From Azospirillum brasilense (GTDB taxonomy: Bacteria > Pseudomonadota > Alphaproteobacteria > Azospirillales > Azospirillaceae), in assembly GCF_003349955.1 (NCBI RefSeq), contig NZ_QLKQ01000047.1:1-60568 (forward strand): DNA of 60,568 nucleotides. Direction: 5' to 3'. This document shows positions 41,717 to 50,466 of the stretch, in pieces. The notes under the pieces were generated by a model that saw nothing but the letters and a program-made list of their open reading frames with translations, was not told the DNA's origin and did not search any database. Each line of letters starts with the position of its first letter. The stretch's first letter is position 1. A program made the position numbers and the translations under genes.

Positions 41717-42694
41717 TCACTCCGCGGCTTCGCCGGTCGTGGCGGCGGCGGGCCGGGGAGCCGGCGGGGCGGCGTTCTCCAGGAACCAGCCGTAGGTGCG
41801 GCGCAAGCCCTCCTCCAGCCCGACCTTGGGCCGCCAGCCGGTGGCGAACAGGCGCGACACGTCCATCAGCTTGCGCGGGTGGCCGTCCGGCTTGCTCAGG
41901 TCCTGGGTCAGCGCGCCCTCGTAGCCGACCACCCCGCGGATCAGCCGGGCCAGATCGCCGATGGGGATGTCCTCGCCGGGGCCGACGTTGATGATGTCCT
42001 CGCCGTCGTAGCGTTCCATCAGGTGCAGGCAGGCGTCGGCCATGTCATCCACATAGAGGAACTCGCGCCGCGGCGTGCCGGTGCCCCACAGGGTGACGCT
42101 GGGCGCCCGCTCCATCTTCGCGTCGTGGAAGCGCCGGATCATGCCGGGGATGGCGTGCGAGCCCTCCGGGTCGAAATGGTCGCCGGGGCCGTAGAGGTTC
42201 GACGGCATGGCGCAGATGGCGTTGAAGCCGTACTGCCGCCGGTAGGCCTGGCACTGGGTGATGCCGGCGATCTTGGCGATGGCGTAGGGCTTGTTGCTCG
42301 GCTCCAGAGCGCCGGTCAGCAGCGCCTCCTCCCTCAGCGGCTGCTCCGCGAACTTCGGGTAGAGGCAGGAGGAGCCGAGGAACAGCAGCTTCCTCACCCC
42401 CGCCCGCCACGCCGCGTCGATGACGTTGGTCTGGATCAGCAGGTTGTCGCGGATGAAGTCGCCGCCGAAGCGCTCGTTGGCCAGGATGCCGCCGACCTTG
42501 GCCGCGGCCAGGATCACGTAATCGACCTTCTCCCGGTCGAAGAAGGCGCGCACGGCCGCCTGGTCGGTCAGGTCCAGCTCGTCGCGGCCGCGCAGCAGGA
42601 GGTCGTCGTAGCCATCCTCCACCAGACGGCGGACGATGGCCGAACCGACGAGGCCGCGGTGCCCCGCGACGAAGATGCGGCTGTTTCGCTCCAT
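41717..42694 (-). CDS. fcl: GDP-L-fucose synthase-like epimerase/reductase
   Basis: A 325-residue short-chain reductase of the GDP-4-keto-6-deoxymannose 3,5-epimerase/4-reductase family, which makes GDP-L-fucose. The nucleotide-binding motif GHRGLVGSAI is at residues 11-20, FLGSSCLYPKFAEQPLREEALLTG is the highly conserved catalytic-serine/cysteine segment, and Y-x3-K lies in KPYAIAKIAG. It is followed by a six-base gap to the WbuB-like gene. The enzyme before it, GDP-mannose 4,6-dehydratase (gmd), is not in the window, so that step must be encoded elsewhere or the substrate differs. Start at 42694. Confidence 0.92.
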   Translation of the reverse strand: MERNSRIFVAGHRGLVGSAIVRRLVEDGYDDLLLRGRDELDLTDQAAVRAFFDREKVDYVILAAAKVGGILANERFGGDFIRDNLLIQTNVIDAAWRAGVRKLLFLGSSCLYPKFAEQPLREEALLTGALEPSNKPYAIAKIAGITQCQAYRRQYGFNAICAMPSNLYGPGDHFDPEGSHAIPGMIRRFHDAKMERAPSVTLWGTGTPRREFLYVDDMADACLHLMERYDGEDIINVGPGEDIPIGDLARLIRGVVGYEGALTQDLSKPDGHPRKLMDVSRLFATGWRPKVGLEEGLRRTYGWFLENAAPPAPRPAAATTGEAAE

Positions 42695-42708
42695 GGGTCT
42701 CGGTTTCC

Positions 42709-43707
42709 TTATTCGGCGGCGCTGGCGATCGGGGCGTCGCCGGCGCGGCTGCGGGCGGCGTACCAGTCCACCACGCCGGGCAGACCGTCCTTCAGCGGGA
42801 TGCGCGGCGTGTAGCCGAGCGCGGACAGGCGGGTGATGTCGGGGCTGCGCCGCTGGGTGCCGCCGGGGGCGGGCGGTCCGATCCGGATGTCCGCCACCCG
42901 CCCCAGCGCGGCGACGACCTGCCGGGCGACCTCGGCGATGGAGATCTCCTCCGGGTTGCCGACATGGTAGATGCCGAGATGCTCGCCGCGCTCGATCACC
43001 GTCATGATGCCGTCCACCGCGTCGTCGATGTGGACGAAGGCGCGGGTCTGGGTGCCGTCGCCCTGGATGGGGAAGGGCACGAGGACCTCCGACGTGCGGT
43101 CGATGGCCTCCACGGCGCGGCGCACGAACTCCGGCACCACATGCTCCCACCCCATGTCGGGGCCATAGACGTTGTGCGGGCGGAAGATGGCGACGCGGTC
43201 GAAGCCGGTGCGGCCCCAGTTGACCGCCAGAAGCTCCGAGATCAGCTTCGACCCGCCGTAGCTGTAGCGCGGGTTCAGCACGTCGGGCACGACCAGCGGG
43301 ATGTCCTCCGGCGTGGGCACCGTCGGCGGGGTCTGGTAGGCCTCGGAGGAGGAGGCGACGACCAGATCACCCACCCCGTTCGCCCGGCAGGCGTCCAGCA
43401 CGTTCAGCATGCCGCGGACGCCGACGTCCAGCACCACCTCCGGCTTCTCGTAGAAATGCTTGGTGCCGTTGACGGCGGCCAGATGCAGCACGCCGTCGAC
43501 GCCGCGCACCGCCTTGTCCACCGCCGCCGGGTCGCGGATGTCGCCGGACACGAATTCGACCGCGTCCACGGCGTCGCCGAGCCGGCGCGGGTGGCCGCGG
43601 GAGTTGTCGTCGAGCACGCGGACGCGGTGCCCGTCGCGCACCAGACGGCGGACCAGGGCGGCGCCGATGAAGCCGCTGCCCCCGGTCACGAGGTAGTGTT
43701 TCGGCAT
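42709..43707 (-). CDS. NAD-dependent nucleotide-sugar epimerase/dehydratase
   Basis: A 332-residue extended short-chain dehydrogenase. The dinucleotide motif TGGSGFIGAALV is at the N-terminus, LHLAAVNGTKHFYEKP follows, and the catalytic pair lies in YSYGGSKLISELL. The motif FRPHNVYGPDMGWEHVVPEFVRR is typical for GalE/RmlB-like and UDP-glucuronate epimerase/decarboxylase relatives. Acting after the neighbouring UDP-sugar dehydrogenase it could epimerise or decarboxylate a UDP-uronic acid, but this is inferred. Start ATG at 43707. Confidence 0.88.
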   Translation of the reverse strand: MPKHYLVTGGSGFIGAALVRRLVRDGHRVRVLDDNSRGHPRRLGDAVDAVEFVSGDIRDPAAVDKAVRGVDGVLHLAAVNGTKHFYEKPEVVLDVGVRGMLNVLDACRANGVGDLVVASSSEAYQTPPTVPTPEDIPLVVPDVLNPRYSYGGSKLISELLAVNWGRTGFDRVAIFRPHNVYGPDMGWEHVVPEFVRRAVEAIDRTSEVLVPFPIQGDGTQTRAFVHIDDAVDGIMTVIERGEHLGIYHVGNPEEISIAEVARQVVAALGRVADIRIGPPAPGGTQRRSPDITRLSALGYTPRIPLKDGLPGVVDWYAARSRAGDAPIASAAE

Positions 43708-43732
43708 TGGTCTGTTCCCTCGGGCAGCGGCG

Positions 43733-45088
43733 TCAGGCGACATGGGCGAAGCGGGCGGCGCCGTGGCTGCCCAGCGCGACGTAGGCCGTGCCCTCGGGCA
43801 GGTCCACTTCGCGGCTGTTGAAGTTGTTCCAGAAGTCGTAGATGACCCCCGGCCGGTCCATGCGGCGCGCCAGATCGGGCAGCGGCATGGAGGTGAAGAC
43901 CGGGTGGTTGTTCAGGATGACGGCGAGGTTGGCGCCGTCCACCGCCTCGGTCATGCTGTTGGCCGGCTCCAGCCCGAAGCCGCGGATGTCGTCCGCCGCC
44001 ACCACCGCGTCGAAGCCGCGCCAGCGCGCCTTGGGGAAGCGGGTGCGCAACTCCTCGAACAGCGGCTTGGCCATGGTGCCGCGCAGGTCATCGGTCGCCG
44101 GGCGGCCCTTGAAGGCGAGGCCCATCAGGCTGATGGTCGGCTCCTGTGGGAAGCCTTGCATGGAGCCGGTCAGCCGTTCCAGGAACTCCGACACCTCGTG
44201 GGGCTGGCTTTCGTTGATGCGGCGCCCGGCGGCGGTGATGTCCATCTCCACCCCGAACCCGCGGGCGGATTCGATCAGGATGTGCGGGTCCTTCTCCAGG
44301 CAGGGGCCGCCGACCGGGCCGGGCAGCGGAAGCTGCGTGCGCGGGTAGCCCAGCTTGCCCGCCCGCGACACCTCCAGCGCCGAGACCTCCATGGCGTTGC
44401 ACAGCCGGGCGATCTCGTTGGCGAAGGCGAAGGTGACGTCGCGGTAGGTGTTGTCCACCAGCTTGATCATCTCCGCCGTCTCCAGCGTCGAGACCTTGAC
44501 CGTGGTCGGGGTCAGCATGCCGAAGATCTGCGAGGCGCGGGCCGCCACCTCGACGCTTTCCGCGCCGATGATCTGGGGAAGCTGGTTCAGCTCGATCAGC
44601 GCCTGTCCCTCCAGCGTGCGTTCCGGGCAGAAGGCGATGTCGAAGCGCTTGCCGGTGCGGCGCAGGATCGGCGCCACCACCTCGCGGGTGGTCCCCAGCT
44701 TCACGGTGGAGCGCAGGATGACGAGGTCGCCGTCGCGGATGCAGTCGGCCACCTGGCGGGTCGCCGCCTCGATCATGTCGGTGCGCACGCGGCCGTCGCG
44801 GTCCAGCGGGGTGCCGACGGTGATGATGAAGACGGTGCAGTCCCGGGCGCTGTCCGGCGTGCGGCCGAAGGTAAAGCGCCCGCGCTCCATCACATGGCGC
44901 AGCTTCTCGGCGAGGCCCGGCTCATGGAAGTGGGGGACGCCGTGGGCCAGCTTGTCCAGCACCTCGTCCCGCACTTCCACGCCGTGCACCTGGAACCCCG
45001 CGTCCGCCATGGCCACGCCCAGCGTCAGCCCGACATAGCCGAGGCCGAGCACGCAGACGTTCCGGTCGGGAAAGGACTTTGGGAGCAT
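43733..45088 (-). CDS. UDP-sugar 6-dehydrogenase (UDP-glucose/ManNAc type)
   Basis: A 451-residue NAD-dependent dehydrogenase that oxidises the C6 of a nucleotide sugar to a carboxylate. The Rossmann motif CVLGLGYVGLTLGVAMADAG, the segment FCPERTLEGQALIEL and the catalytic cysteine near residue 263 in GGPCLEKDPHIL are present. The overall pattern (ERTLEG, K-D-P) is closer to the WecC/TviB/WbpA branch acting on N-acetylated sugars than to Ugd. It supplies a uronic acid donor for the polysaccharide. The start is set at the ATG at 45088; a TTG further upstream is less likely. A 230-base gap follows before the flippase gene. Confidence 0.92.
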   Translation of the reverse strand: MLPKSFPDRNVCVLGLGYVGLTLGVAMADAGFQVHGVEVRDEVLDKLAHGVPHFHEPGLAEKLRHVMERGRFTFGRTPDSARDCTVFIITVGTPLDRDGRVRTDMIEAATRQVADCIRDGDLVILRSTVKLGTTREVVAPILRRTGKRFDIAFCPERTLEGQALIELNQLPQIIGAESVEVAARASQIFGMLTPTTVKVSTLETAEMIKLVDNTYRDVTFAFANEIARLCNAMEVSALEVSRAGKLGYPRTQLPLPGPVGGPCLEKDPHILIESARGFGVEMDITAAGRRINESQPHEVSEFLERLTGSMQGFPQEPTISLMGLAFKGRPATDDLRGTMAKPLFEELRTRFPKARWRGFDAVVAADDIRGFGLEPANSMTEAVDGANLAVILNNHPVFTSMPLPDLARRMDRPGVIYDFWNNFNSREVDLPEGTAYVALGSHGAARFAHVA

Positions 45089-45318
45089 AGTCTTTCGATC
45101 CTGCTTAGTGATTGGAGCATGCATCCAAAGGCGCCGCCATCCGCCACCCGCGCCATGCGCAATCCGAACGTCTTGCAACGCGGCATTGTTCCGGCCGTTC
45201 GGGGTGGCGTGAAATGGCTATGCCGTTGATCGGGCATTGTTTTGTTCGTGGTACCCCGGACCGGCTGCAAGGGTGCGTCCGGTCGGCGTCCTTCGGGATT
45301 CGGGATGAGACGGGCGCA

Positions 45319-46764
45319 TCATGCGGCCGCCGCGATCAGCCGGCGCAGCCGCGACGGGCGGACCAGCCCGGTCGCCAGCGCCGCCAGCGCGTAGACCGCG
45401 ACCAGCACGCTGCCGCCGATCAGCAGCGCGGGCAGCGGGTGCGCGGGGGCCATCAGGTCGGGCAGCGCGTGGGTCAGCCCCAGGGTGGCCGCCATGGCCA
45501 GCGCACCGCACAGCGCCGCCCGCGCGGCGATTCCGAGATAGAGCTGGCCGACCGCCCGCCGGTGCAGCCAGGCGAGGCCGGTCATGGCGGTCAGCTCGGC
45601 GACGATGGTGGCGGCGGCGGAGCCCTCGATCCCGTAGCGCGGGATCAGGATCAGGTTCAGGGCCGCGTTGGTCAGCCCGCCGACCAGGATGGCGGTCATG
45701 TAGCCGGTCTGGCGGTGCCAGACGAGCAGCGGGTTGCCCATCGTCAGGTTGATGTGGACGATGGCGACCGCGATCATCAGCAGGCGCAGCGTGTCGGCGG
45801 CCGGCGCGTAGGCCGGGCCGAAGACGGTGCCCAGGATGGCCGGCGCCAGGGTGAAGCCGCCCGCCGCGATCAGCGCGCCGATCGACAGGATGGTCGCGGC
45901 GTAGTCGCGCATCCGCGCCCGCATCGCCTCGCGGTCGCCGTAGGCGGCGGCGAGCTGCGGCATGAAGGCGCTGAGGATGATGTTCCCCGCGGTCAGCGAC
46001 AGCACCAGCAGCTTGGTCACCGCGGCGTACCAGCCGACCTCCGTCTGCGGCGCCATGAAGCCGAGCATCACCAGGTCGAGGTGGGAAAACAGCGCCCAGG
46101 CGAAGACGCTGACCGCCATCGGGGCGGAGGTCTTCAGGATCGCCCGCCATGTGGCGAGGTCCACCCGCGGCCGCGGCATCCGGAAATCGCGGCTGAAGCG
46201 GGCCAGCATCAGGGCGGCGTTGACGACGAAGGAGACGGCGGTGATGCCGGCGGCGACGGCCAGATCGTCCGGCCCGCGCACCAGCAGCAGAACGGCGACC
46301 ATGTTGCCGAGCGACGTGCCGATCTCGCGCACCGCGATGACGCCCATCCGCTCCGTCGCCTGATAGACGAAGTCGAGCAGCAGCGCGTTGCCGAGAAGCT
46401 GGATGGCCTGGACCAGCAGCACCGCCTTGACCAGCGCCGATTTGTCGAGCTGCAGCACGAACAGGGCGTAGAGCCCGCCGACCAGCAGCGCCAGCAGCGT
46501 GCGCAGCGTCAGCACATGGTCGGCGAGATCGGTCGCCTTTTCCCGGTTGCGGGCGATCTCGCGCACCGCGTAGGTGGACAGGCCGAGATTCACGAACAGC
46601 GCCGCGTAGGCGAGCATGGAGGTGCCGAAGCCGAGCACGCCGAACCCCTCCGGCCCCAGCGCGCGCGCGGTCCAGGCCGTGGTGATCAGCCCGCTCAGCA
46701 GCGTGGCGACGCGGGCCAGCCCCAGCGCACGGATGTTCAGAAAAATGCGTCGTCCGGCGGTCAT
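45319..46764 (-). CDS. Wzx-like polysaccharide flippase
   Basis: A 481-residue protein with 12 to 14 hydrophobic segments of the polysaccharide-exporter (MOP/Wzx) family, moving undecaprenyl-linked repeat units across the inner membrane. Typical blocks are the N-terminal LNIRALGLARVATLLSGLITTAWTARALGPEGFGVLGF and the internal GYMTAILVGGLTNAALNLILIPRYGIEGSAAATIVAEL. It lies downstream of the ExoP/Wzc-like gene, separated by a double-hairpin repeat, and upstream of the dehydrogenase gene. Confidence 0.9.
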   Translation of the reverse strand: MTAGRRIFLNIRALGLARVATLLSGLITTAWTARALGPEGFGVLGFGTSMLAYAALFVNLGLSTYAVREIARNREKATDLADHVLTLRTLLALLVGGLYALFVLQLDKSALVKAVLLVQAIQLLGNALLLDFVYQATERMGVIAVREIGTSLGNMVAVLLLVRGPDDLAVAAGITAVSFVVNAALMLARFSRDFRMPRPRVDLATWRAILKTSAPMAVSVFAWALFSHLDLVMLGFMAPQTEVGWYAAVTKLLVLSLTAGNIILSAFMPQLAAAYGDREAMRARMRDYAATILSIGALIAAGGFTLAPAILGTVFGPAYAPAADTLRLLMIAVAIVHINLTMGNPLLVWHRQTGYMTAILVGGLTNAALNLILIPRYGIEGSAAATIVAELTAMTGLAWLHRRAVGQLYLGIAARAALCGALAMAATLGLTHALPDLMAPAHPLPALLIGGSVLVAVYALAALATGLVRPSRLRRLIAAAA

Positions 46765-46812
46765 TTGGTCTTTGCGAGATGTGTGGGCGTGTCGTGTGAC
46801 GTGTCGTATCGG

Positions 46813-46904
46813 TGCCCCCCTCCCGACCTCCCCCCGCTTTGCAGGGGGAGGAGAAGAGCCCTCCCCTGCGAAGCGGGGGAGTGTTGGGTGGGGGCCCGGC
46901 GCCG
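46813..46904. repeat. GC-rich double-hairpin repeat, copy 3
   Basis: First hairpin CTCCCCCCGC / GCAGGGGGAG at 46828-46850, second CCCTCCCCTGCG / GCGGGGGAG at about 46859-46881, ends CCCCCC and GGGTGGGGG. It lies between the chain-length/kinase gene and the flippase gene. Confidence 0.9.
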
Positions 46905-46914
46905 TCGCTTGCCG

Positions 46915-49218
46915 TCAGTTCGCGTAGTAGCGGCGGTAGCCGTGGTAGCGCCCGCTGTCCGGGAACTCGTATTGGGCGTGGCGGCGGATATCGACCTGGG
47001 AGAACAGGACGCCGACGACCTCGCCGCCCGCCTCGACGATCTCCTTCAGCCCGGCCATGGCGGTCTCCCGCTTGGTCTTGCCCCAATGCACGATGAAGAC
47101 CGTCTGGTCGGCCAGCGCCGCCAGCAGCTTGCCCTCCGACACCGCCAGCACCGGCGGGCTGTCCAGGATCACCCGGTCGTACTCCAGCGCCAGCCGCGAG
47201 ATGAGCTGGTGCATCCGGCTGGAGCCCAGCATGTCCTGCGGCAGGGCGGAGCCGCGGCCGGACGCGATGAAATGCAGGCCGGTGCGCGGGTCGGTCTGGA
47301 TCACCTCGTTCGGGGCGCATTCGCCGGACAGCACCTCGTACAGGCCGTGCCGGTTCTCCAGGCCCAGCATCGGGTGCAGCCCCTTGCGGCGCATGTCGCA
47401 GTCCAGGATGATCGTCTTCTGGCCGGCGTTGGCGCAGATGCGCGCGAAGGCCGCGGCGATCGAACTCTTGCCCTCGCCGGGGACGGAGGAGCTGAACAGG
47501 ATCACCCGCTGGTGGCCGTCCGGGTTGGCGAGCAGCAGCGTGGTCCGCAGGTTCTGCATCGCCTCGGCGAAGGCCGACATCGGCTTTTCGATGGCGTAGT
47601 CGGCGGGCGACGTGCCGCGGCGGCGGCGCCCGATGGCCGGGACGATCCCCAGCGAGCGCACGCCGGTCGCCGATTCGAACTGGTGCGGGCTGCGGAAGCC
47701 GCGCTCCGACTGCTCGCGCAGCATCGCCAGCAGCACGCCCAGCGTGGCCGAGGCGACCAGGGCCAGCAGGACGATCATCTTCTTGTTGGGCTGCGACGGG
47801 TTCAGCGGGATCGCCGCCTCCGACACGATGCGGGCGTCGGGCTGCTGGATCTCCGTCTGGCCGGCGATCTCCTGGAAGCGCGTCAGCATCGCCTCGTACA
47901 TGGTCTGCGAGGTCTCGGCGTCGCGCTCCAGGGTGCGCAGGGTCACGTTGGATTCCTGCTGCTGGTTGCGCTGGGCCTGGAGCTGGTCGAGGTTGGCCTT
48001 CAGGGCGGCCTCGCGCCCACGCTCCACCTCCACATCGTTGCTCAGGTTCTGAACGATGCGGTTCACGTCGGCGCGGATCTGGCCCTGCAGGTCGCGCAGC
48101 TCGCTCTGCAACGCGGTCAGAGTCGGGTGACGGGCGCCGTACTTGTTGGCGGCCTCGGCGATCTTGCGCTGAAGCTCGACCTCCTGCTGGCGCAGCGCCT
48201 GGATCAAGGGCGAACCGAGCACGTCGCCGATGGCCGACACGCCGCGCGGGCTCTGCGCCAGGGTGGACACCTCGCGCAGCTTGGACTCCGCCTCCTGCCG
48301 CTTGGTGCGGGCGAGCACGTAGCTGGTGTTCAGCTCGGCCAGCTGCTGGGCGATCAGGGTGGTCTCGCCGTTGGCGTTGGTCAGGCCGCTTTCGGCGCGG
48401 TACTTCTCGGCCGCCTCGCCGGTCGTCTTGGCCTCGCGGCGCAGCTCGGTGATGCGCTCCTCCAGCCAGGCCGTGGCGCGCTTGGCCGCCTTGAACTTCT
48501 CGTCGAGCTGGTCGACGAGGTACATCTCGCCGATGGTGTTGGCGATGAGCGAGGCCTTGCGCGGGTCCTCGCTGTCGAAATCCACCGCGATGACGTAGGA
48601 CCGGCCCTGCGGTCGCACCGCCAGATTTTCGATGAAGCTGTTGACGACCGAGGTCTTCTCGTTGGCCGTCTTCTCCTCCGGGCTCAGCGCGATCTCGGGG
48701 CGGTCGCCGCGGGCGCTGTTCCACCAGGAATCGGGCACCCAGTTCCGCGGGTTCAGATAATAGAACCAGTTGGTCTGCTCGGGCCGCAGCGCCGCGTTGA
48801 ACTCCGGATCGTTCATCAGGCCGAGCTTGTTCACCACCTTTTCCGCGAAGGCGGGCGATTTGAGGATCGCCACCTCGCTCTGCAGGGCGCCCAGCTCGGT
48901 CGAGAGGCCGGACACGACCTCCTGGTAGTTCACCACCTGGTTCTTGCGGTGCTCCACCATGATCAGGGTCTGGGCGGTGTAGAGCGGCGTCATGCGCAAC
49001 GCGGCCAGACCCGCGATGCCCGTCCCCAGCACGATCACCGTCCCGATCAGCAGCTTGTGGCGCAGCAGCATGCCGGTGGTGCGGCGCACCGCGCTGGCCG
49101 CCGCGGTCGACAGGTCGAACGATACCGGTCCCGGGACCGGTGCCGATTGCCGCCGCTGGGGTTGATCCTGAAAGTCCTGGGTCGCCAAAGCGGGTCCTCC
49201 TCGCATGCCGAACGGCAC
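46915..49218 (-). CDS. Chain-length determinant fused to tyrosine autokinase (ExoP/Wzc type)
   Basis: A 767-residue polysaccharide co-polymerase. Order: cytoplasmic leader, first membrane helix (KLLIGTVIVLGTGIAGLAAL), Wzz domain, long periplasmic coiled coil (about residues 190-430), second membrane helix (KKMIVLLALVASATLGVLLAM), then the BY-kinase with Walker A SVPGEGKSS near 578-587, Walker A' IILDCDMRRKG and Walker B VILDSPP. The C-terminal tyrosine cluster (five Tyr in the last 19 residues) is the autophosphorylation tail. It controls polymer length and export with Wzy and an outer-membrane Wza not found here. In-frame starts at 49218 and 49206 are possible. Confidence 0.95.
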   Translation of the reverse strand: MPFGMRGGPALATQDFQDQPQRRQSAPVPGPVSFDLSTAAASAVRRTTGMLLRHKLLIGTVIVLGTGIAGLAALRMTPLYTAQTLIMVEHRKNQVVNYQEVVSGLSTELGALQSEVAILKSPAFAEKVVNKLGLMNDPEFNAALRPEQTNWFYYLNPRNWVPDSWWNSARGDRPEIALSPEEKTANEKTSVVNSFIENLAVRPQGRSYVIAVDFDSEDPRKASLIANTIGEMYLVDQLDEKFKAAKRATAWLEERITELRREAKTTGEAAEKYRAESGLTNANGETTLIAQQLAELNTSYVLARTKRQEAESKLREVSTLAQSPRGVSAIGDVLGSPLIQALRQQEVELQRKIAEAANKYGARHPTLTALQSELRDLQGQIRADVNRIVQNLSNDVEVERGREAALKANLDQLQAQRNQQQESNVTLRTLERDAETSQTMYEAMLTRFQEIAGQTEIQQPDARIVSEAAIPLNPSQPNKKMIVLLALVASATLGVLLAMLREQSERGFRSPHQFESATGVRSLGIVPAIGRRRRGTSPADYAIEKPMSAFAEAMQNLRTTLLLANPDGHQRVILFSSSVPGEGKSSIAAAFARICANAGQKTIILDCDMRRKGLHPMLGLENRHGLYEVLSGECAPNEVIQTDPRTGLHFIASGRGSALPQDMLGSSRMHQLISRLALEYDRVILDSPPVLAVSEGKLLAALADQTVFIVHWGKTKRETAMAGLKEIVEAGGEVVGVLFSQVDIRRHAQYEFPDSGRYHGYRRYYAN

Positions 49219-49425
49219 CCCGTTCGGGGCGTTACGGTGCCTAGAACGTCATCGACCGTCCGGCCGTTTCATGCTGCCCGGAGGGCATATGGTGGGGAAG
49301 ACACGCTCATTGGGTACCCCTCCCCGGAGTCGCCGTCGGGTCGGGCGGTCCAGGGGGAGGAGTCGGGGTGGACCGGGGAAGCCCCTTCGCGGATAATGGT
49401 CATGGTCGATCGAAGGGGACCGGGC

Positions 49426-50118
49426 ATGCTACCGCAACATGTTGAAAAGATTGACGGTATCTGGGCGGGTGCGTTTCCGGCGCTGGCCGCGCTGGAGCCC
49501 GACGCGCGGGCCGTCCTGCGCGCGCAGGGGACGCGGATGGCGGTGCCGCGCGGCACGGTGCTGTTCCGCACCGGCGGTCTCTGCCACAATTTTCTCATGC
49601 TGCTGGACGGAACGGTGCGGGTCCAGATGACCGCCGAGACCGGGCGGGAGATCGTTCTCTACCGCGTCGGGGCGGGCGAGACCTGCATCCTGACCACCGC
49701 CTGCCTGATGACGCGCGCCGACTACAGCGCCGAAGGGGTGGCCGAAACCGACCTGGACGCCATCGCGCTCGGGGCCGGCGCCTTCCACGAGCTGCTGGCG
49801 CGGTCCGCCGTGTTCCGCGATTTCGTCTTCGCCTCCTTCGGCACGCGGCTGCTCGGCATGATGATGCTGGTGGAGGAGGTCGCCTTCGGGCGCATCGACC
49901 TGCGGCTGGCCCGCTTCCTGGTCGACCACCGCGACGCGCGCGGCGGGCTGGACACCACCCACCAGGCGCTGGCGGTCGAGCTGGGCACGGCGCGCGAGGT
50001 GGTCAGCCGCCAGTTGAAGGAGTTCGAACGACGTGGCCTCGTGGAGCTGTCGCGCGGCCGCGTCGCGGTGCGCGATCCCGACGCTCTGCTGGCGCTGGAG
50101 CGAACGGAAGGCGTGTGA
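49426..50118 (+). CDS. Crp/Fnr family transcription regulator
   Basis: A 230-residue regulator with an N-terminal cyclic-nucleotide-binding-like beta roll (RMAVPRGTVLFRTGGLCHNFLMLLDGTVRVQ) and a C-terminal winged helix (TTHQALAVELGTAREVVSRQLKEFERRGLVELSRGRVAV). The four cysteines of an FNR iron-sulphur cluster are not present; C residues are few (one in GGLCHNF, two in GETCILTTACLM), so it is not a classical oxygen sensor. The start at 49426 has GAAGGGG eight bases upstream. It is divergent from the ExoP/Wzc-like gene across 207 bases and could regulate it, and its downstream neighbour is a DUF2892 protein, a frequent pairing. Confidence 0.88.
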   Translation: MLPQHVEKIDGIWAGAFPALAALEPDARAVLRAQGTRMAVPRGTVLFRTGGLCHNFLMLLDGTVRVQMTAETGREIVLYRVGAGETCILTTACLMTRADYSAEGVAETDLDAIALGAGAFHELLARSAVFRDFVFASFGTRLLGMMMLVEEVAFGRIDLRLARFLVDHRDARGGLDTTHQALAVELGTAREVVSRQLKEFERRGLVELSRGRVAVRDPDALLALERTEGV

Positions 50119-50195
50119 CGGAGTCACAGACCGGCGGGCGGAAAGGGGCTTGGATGGGGGCATCAACCGCCCACACCACTCCATAAGGTGCACCC

Positions 50196-50387
50196 ATGCC
50201 CGTCAACGTCGGCACCATCGACCGCGCGCTGCGCGCCATCGTCGGCCTCGTCCTGATCGCCCTCGTCTTCGTCGGTCCGCAGACCCCCTGGGGCTGGATC
50301 GGCCTCGTCCCGCTGCTGACCGCGGTGGTCGGCTTCTGCCCGGCCTACACCCTGTTCGGCGTGCGGAGCTGCTCCATCAAGGAGTGA
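50196..50387 (+). CDS. DUF2892 (YgaP-like) small membrane protein
   Basis: A 63-residue protein with two membrane helices separated by a Gly/Trp turn: VGTIDRALRAIVGLVLIALVFVG and WIGLVPLLTAVVGFCPAYTLFGV. The N-V-G-x-x-D-R start and the GFCPAYTLFG end are the family signature; in some members this unit is fused to a rhodanese domain that handles sulphur or nitric oxide. A cysteine pair (GFCPAY and SCSIK) is present. Probably co-transcribed with the Crp/Fnr gene 78 bases upstream. Confidence 0.88.
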   Translation: MPVNVGTIDRALRAIVGLVLIALVFVGPQTPWGWIGLVPLLTAVVGFCPAYTLFGVRSCSIKE

Positions 50388-50466
50388 GCGATGGGGCAGA
50401 GCGCCACCCCCCGCCGCCCCCTTTCGGCGGGTGGCCGGCGCTCCGGGTTTCGGTTATAGAAAGGCG

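Noticed and set aside
45218..48724. A 1168-codon open frame on the minus strand
   Set aside because: An out-of-frame Arg/Pro/Gly-rich shadow of the same two genes, which have clear family motifs in the other frame.
49300..49380. A sixth copy of the GC-rich hairpin repeat
   Set aside because: The stretch has C- and G-runs but no paired arms of the family type.
45112..50118. A 1668-codon open frame on the plus strand
   Set aside because: It is antisense to the flippase and chain-length/kinase genes and its product is a Gln/Arg/His/Ala-rich shadow of them; only its last 231 codons (from 49426) are a real Crp/Fnr gene.
50119..50195. TTGGAT...ATCAA as a possible FNR/Crp site upstream of the DUF2892 gene
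   Set aside because: The half-sites are spaced wrongly for the TTGAT-N4-ATCAA consensus.
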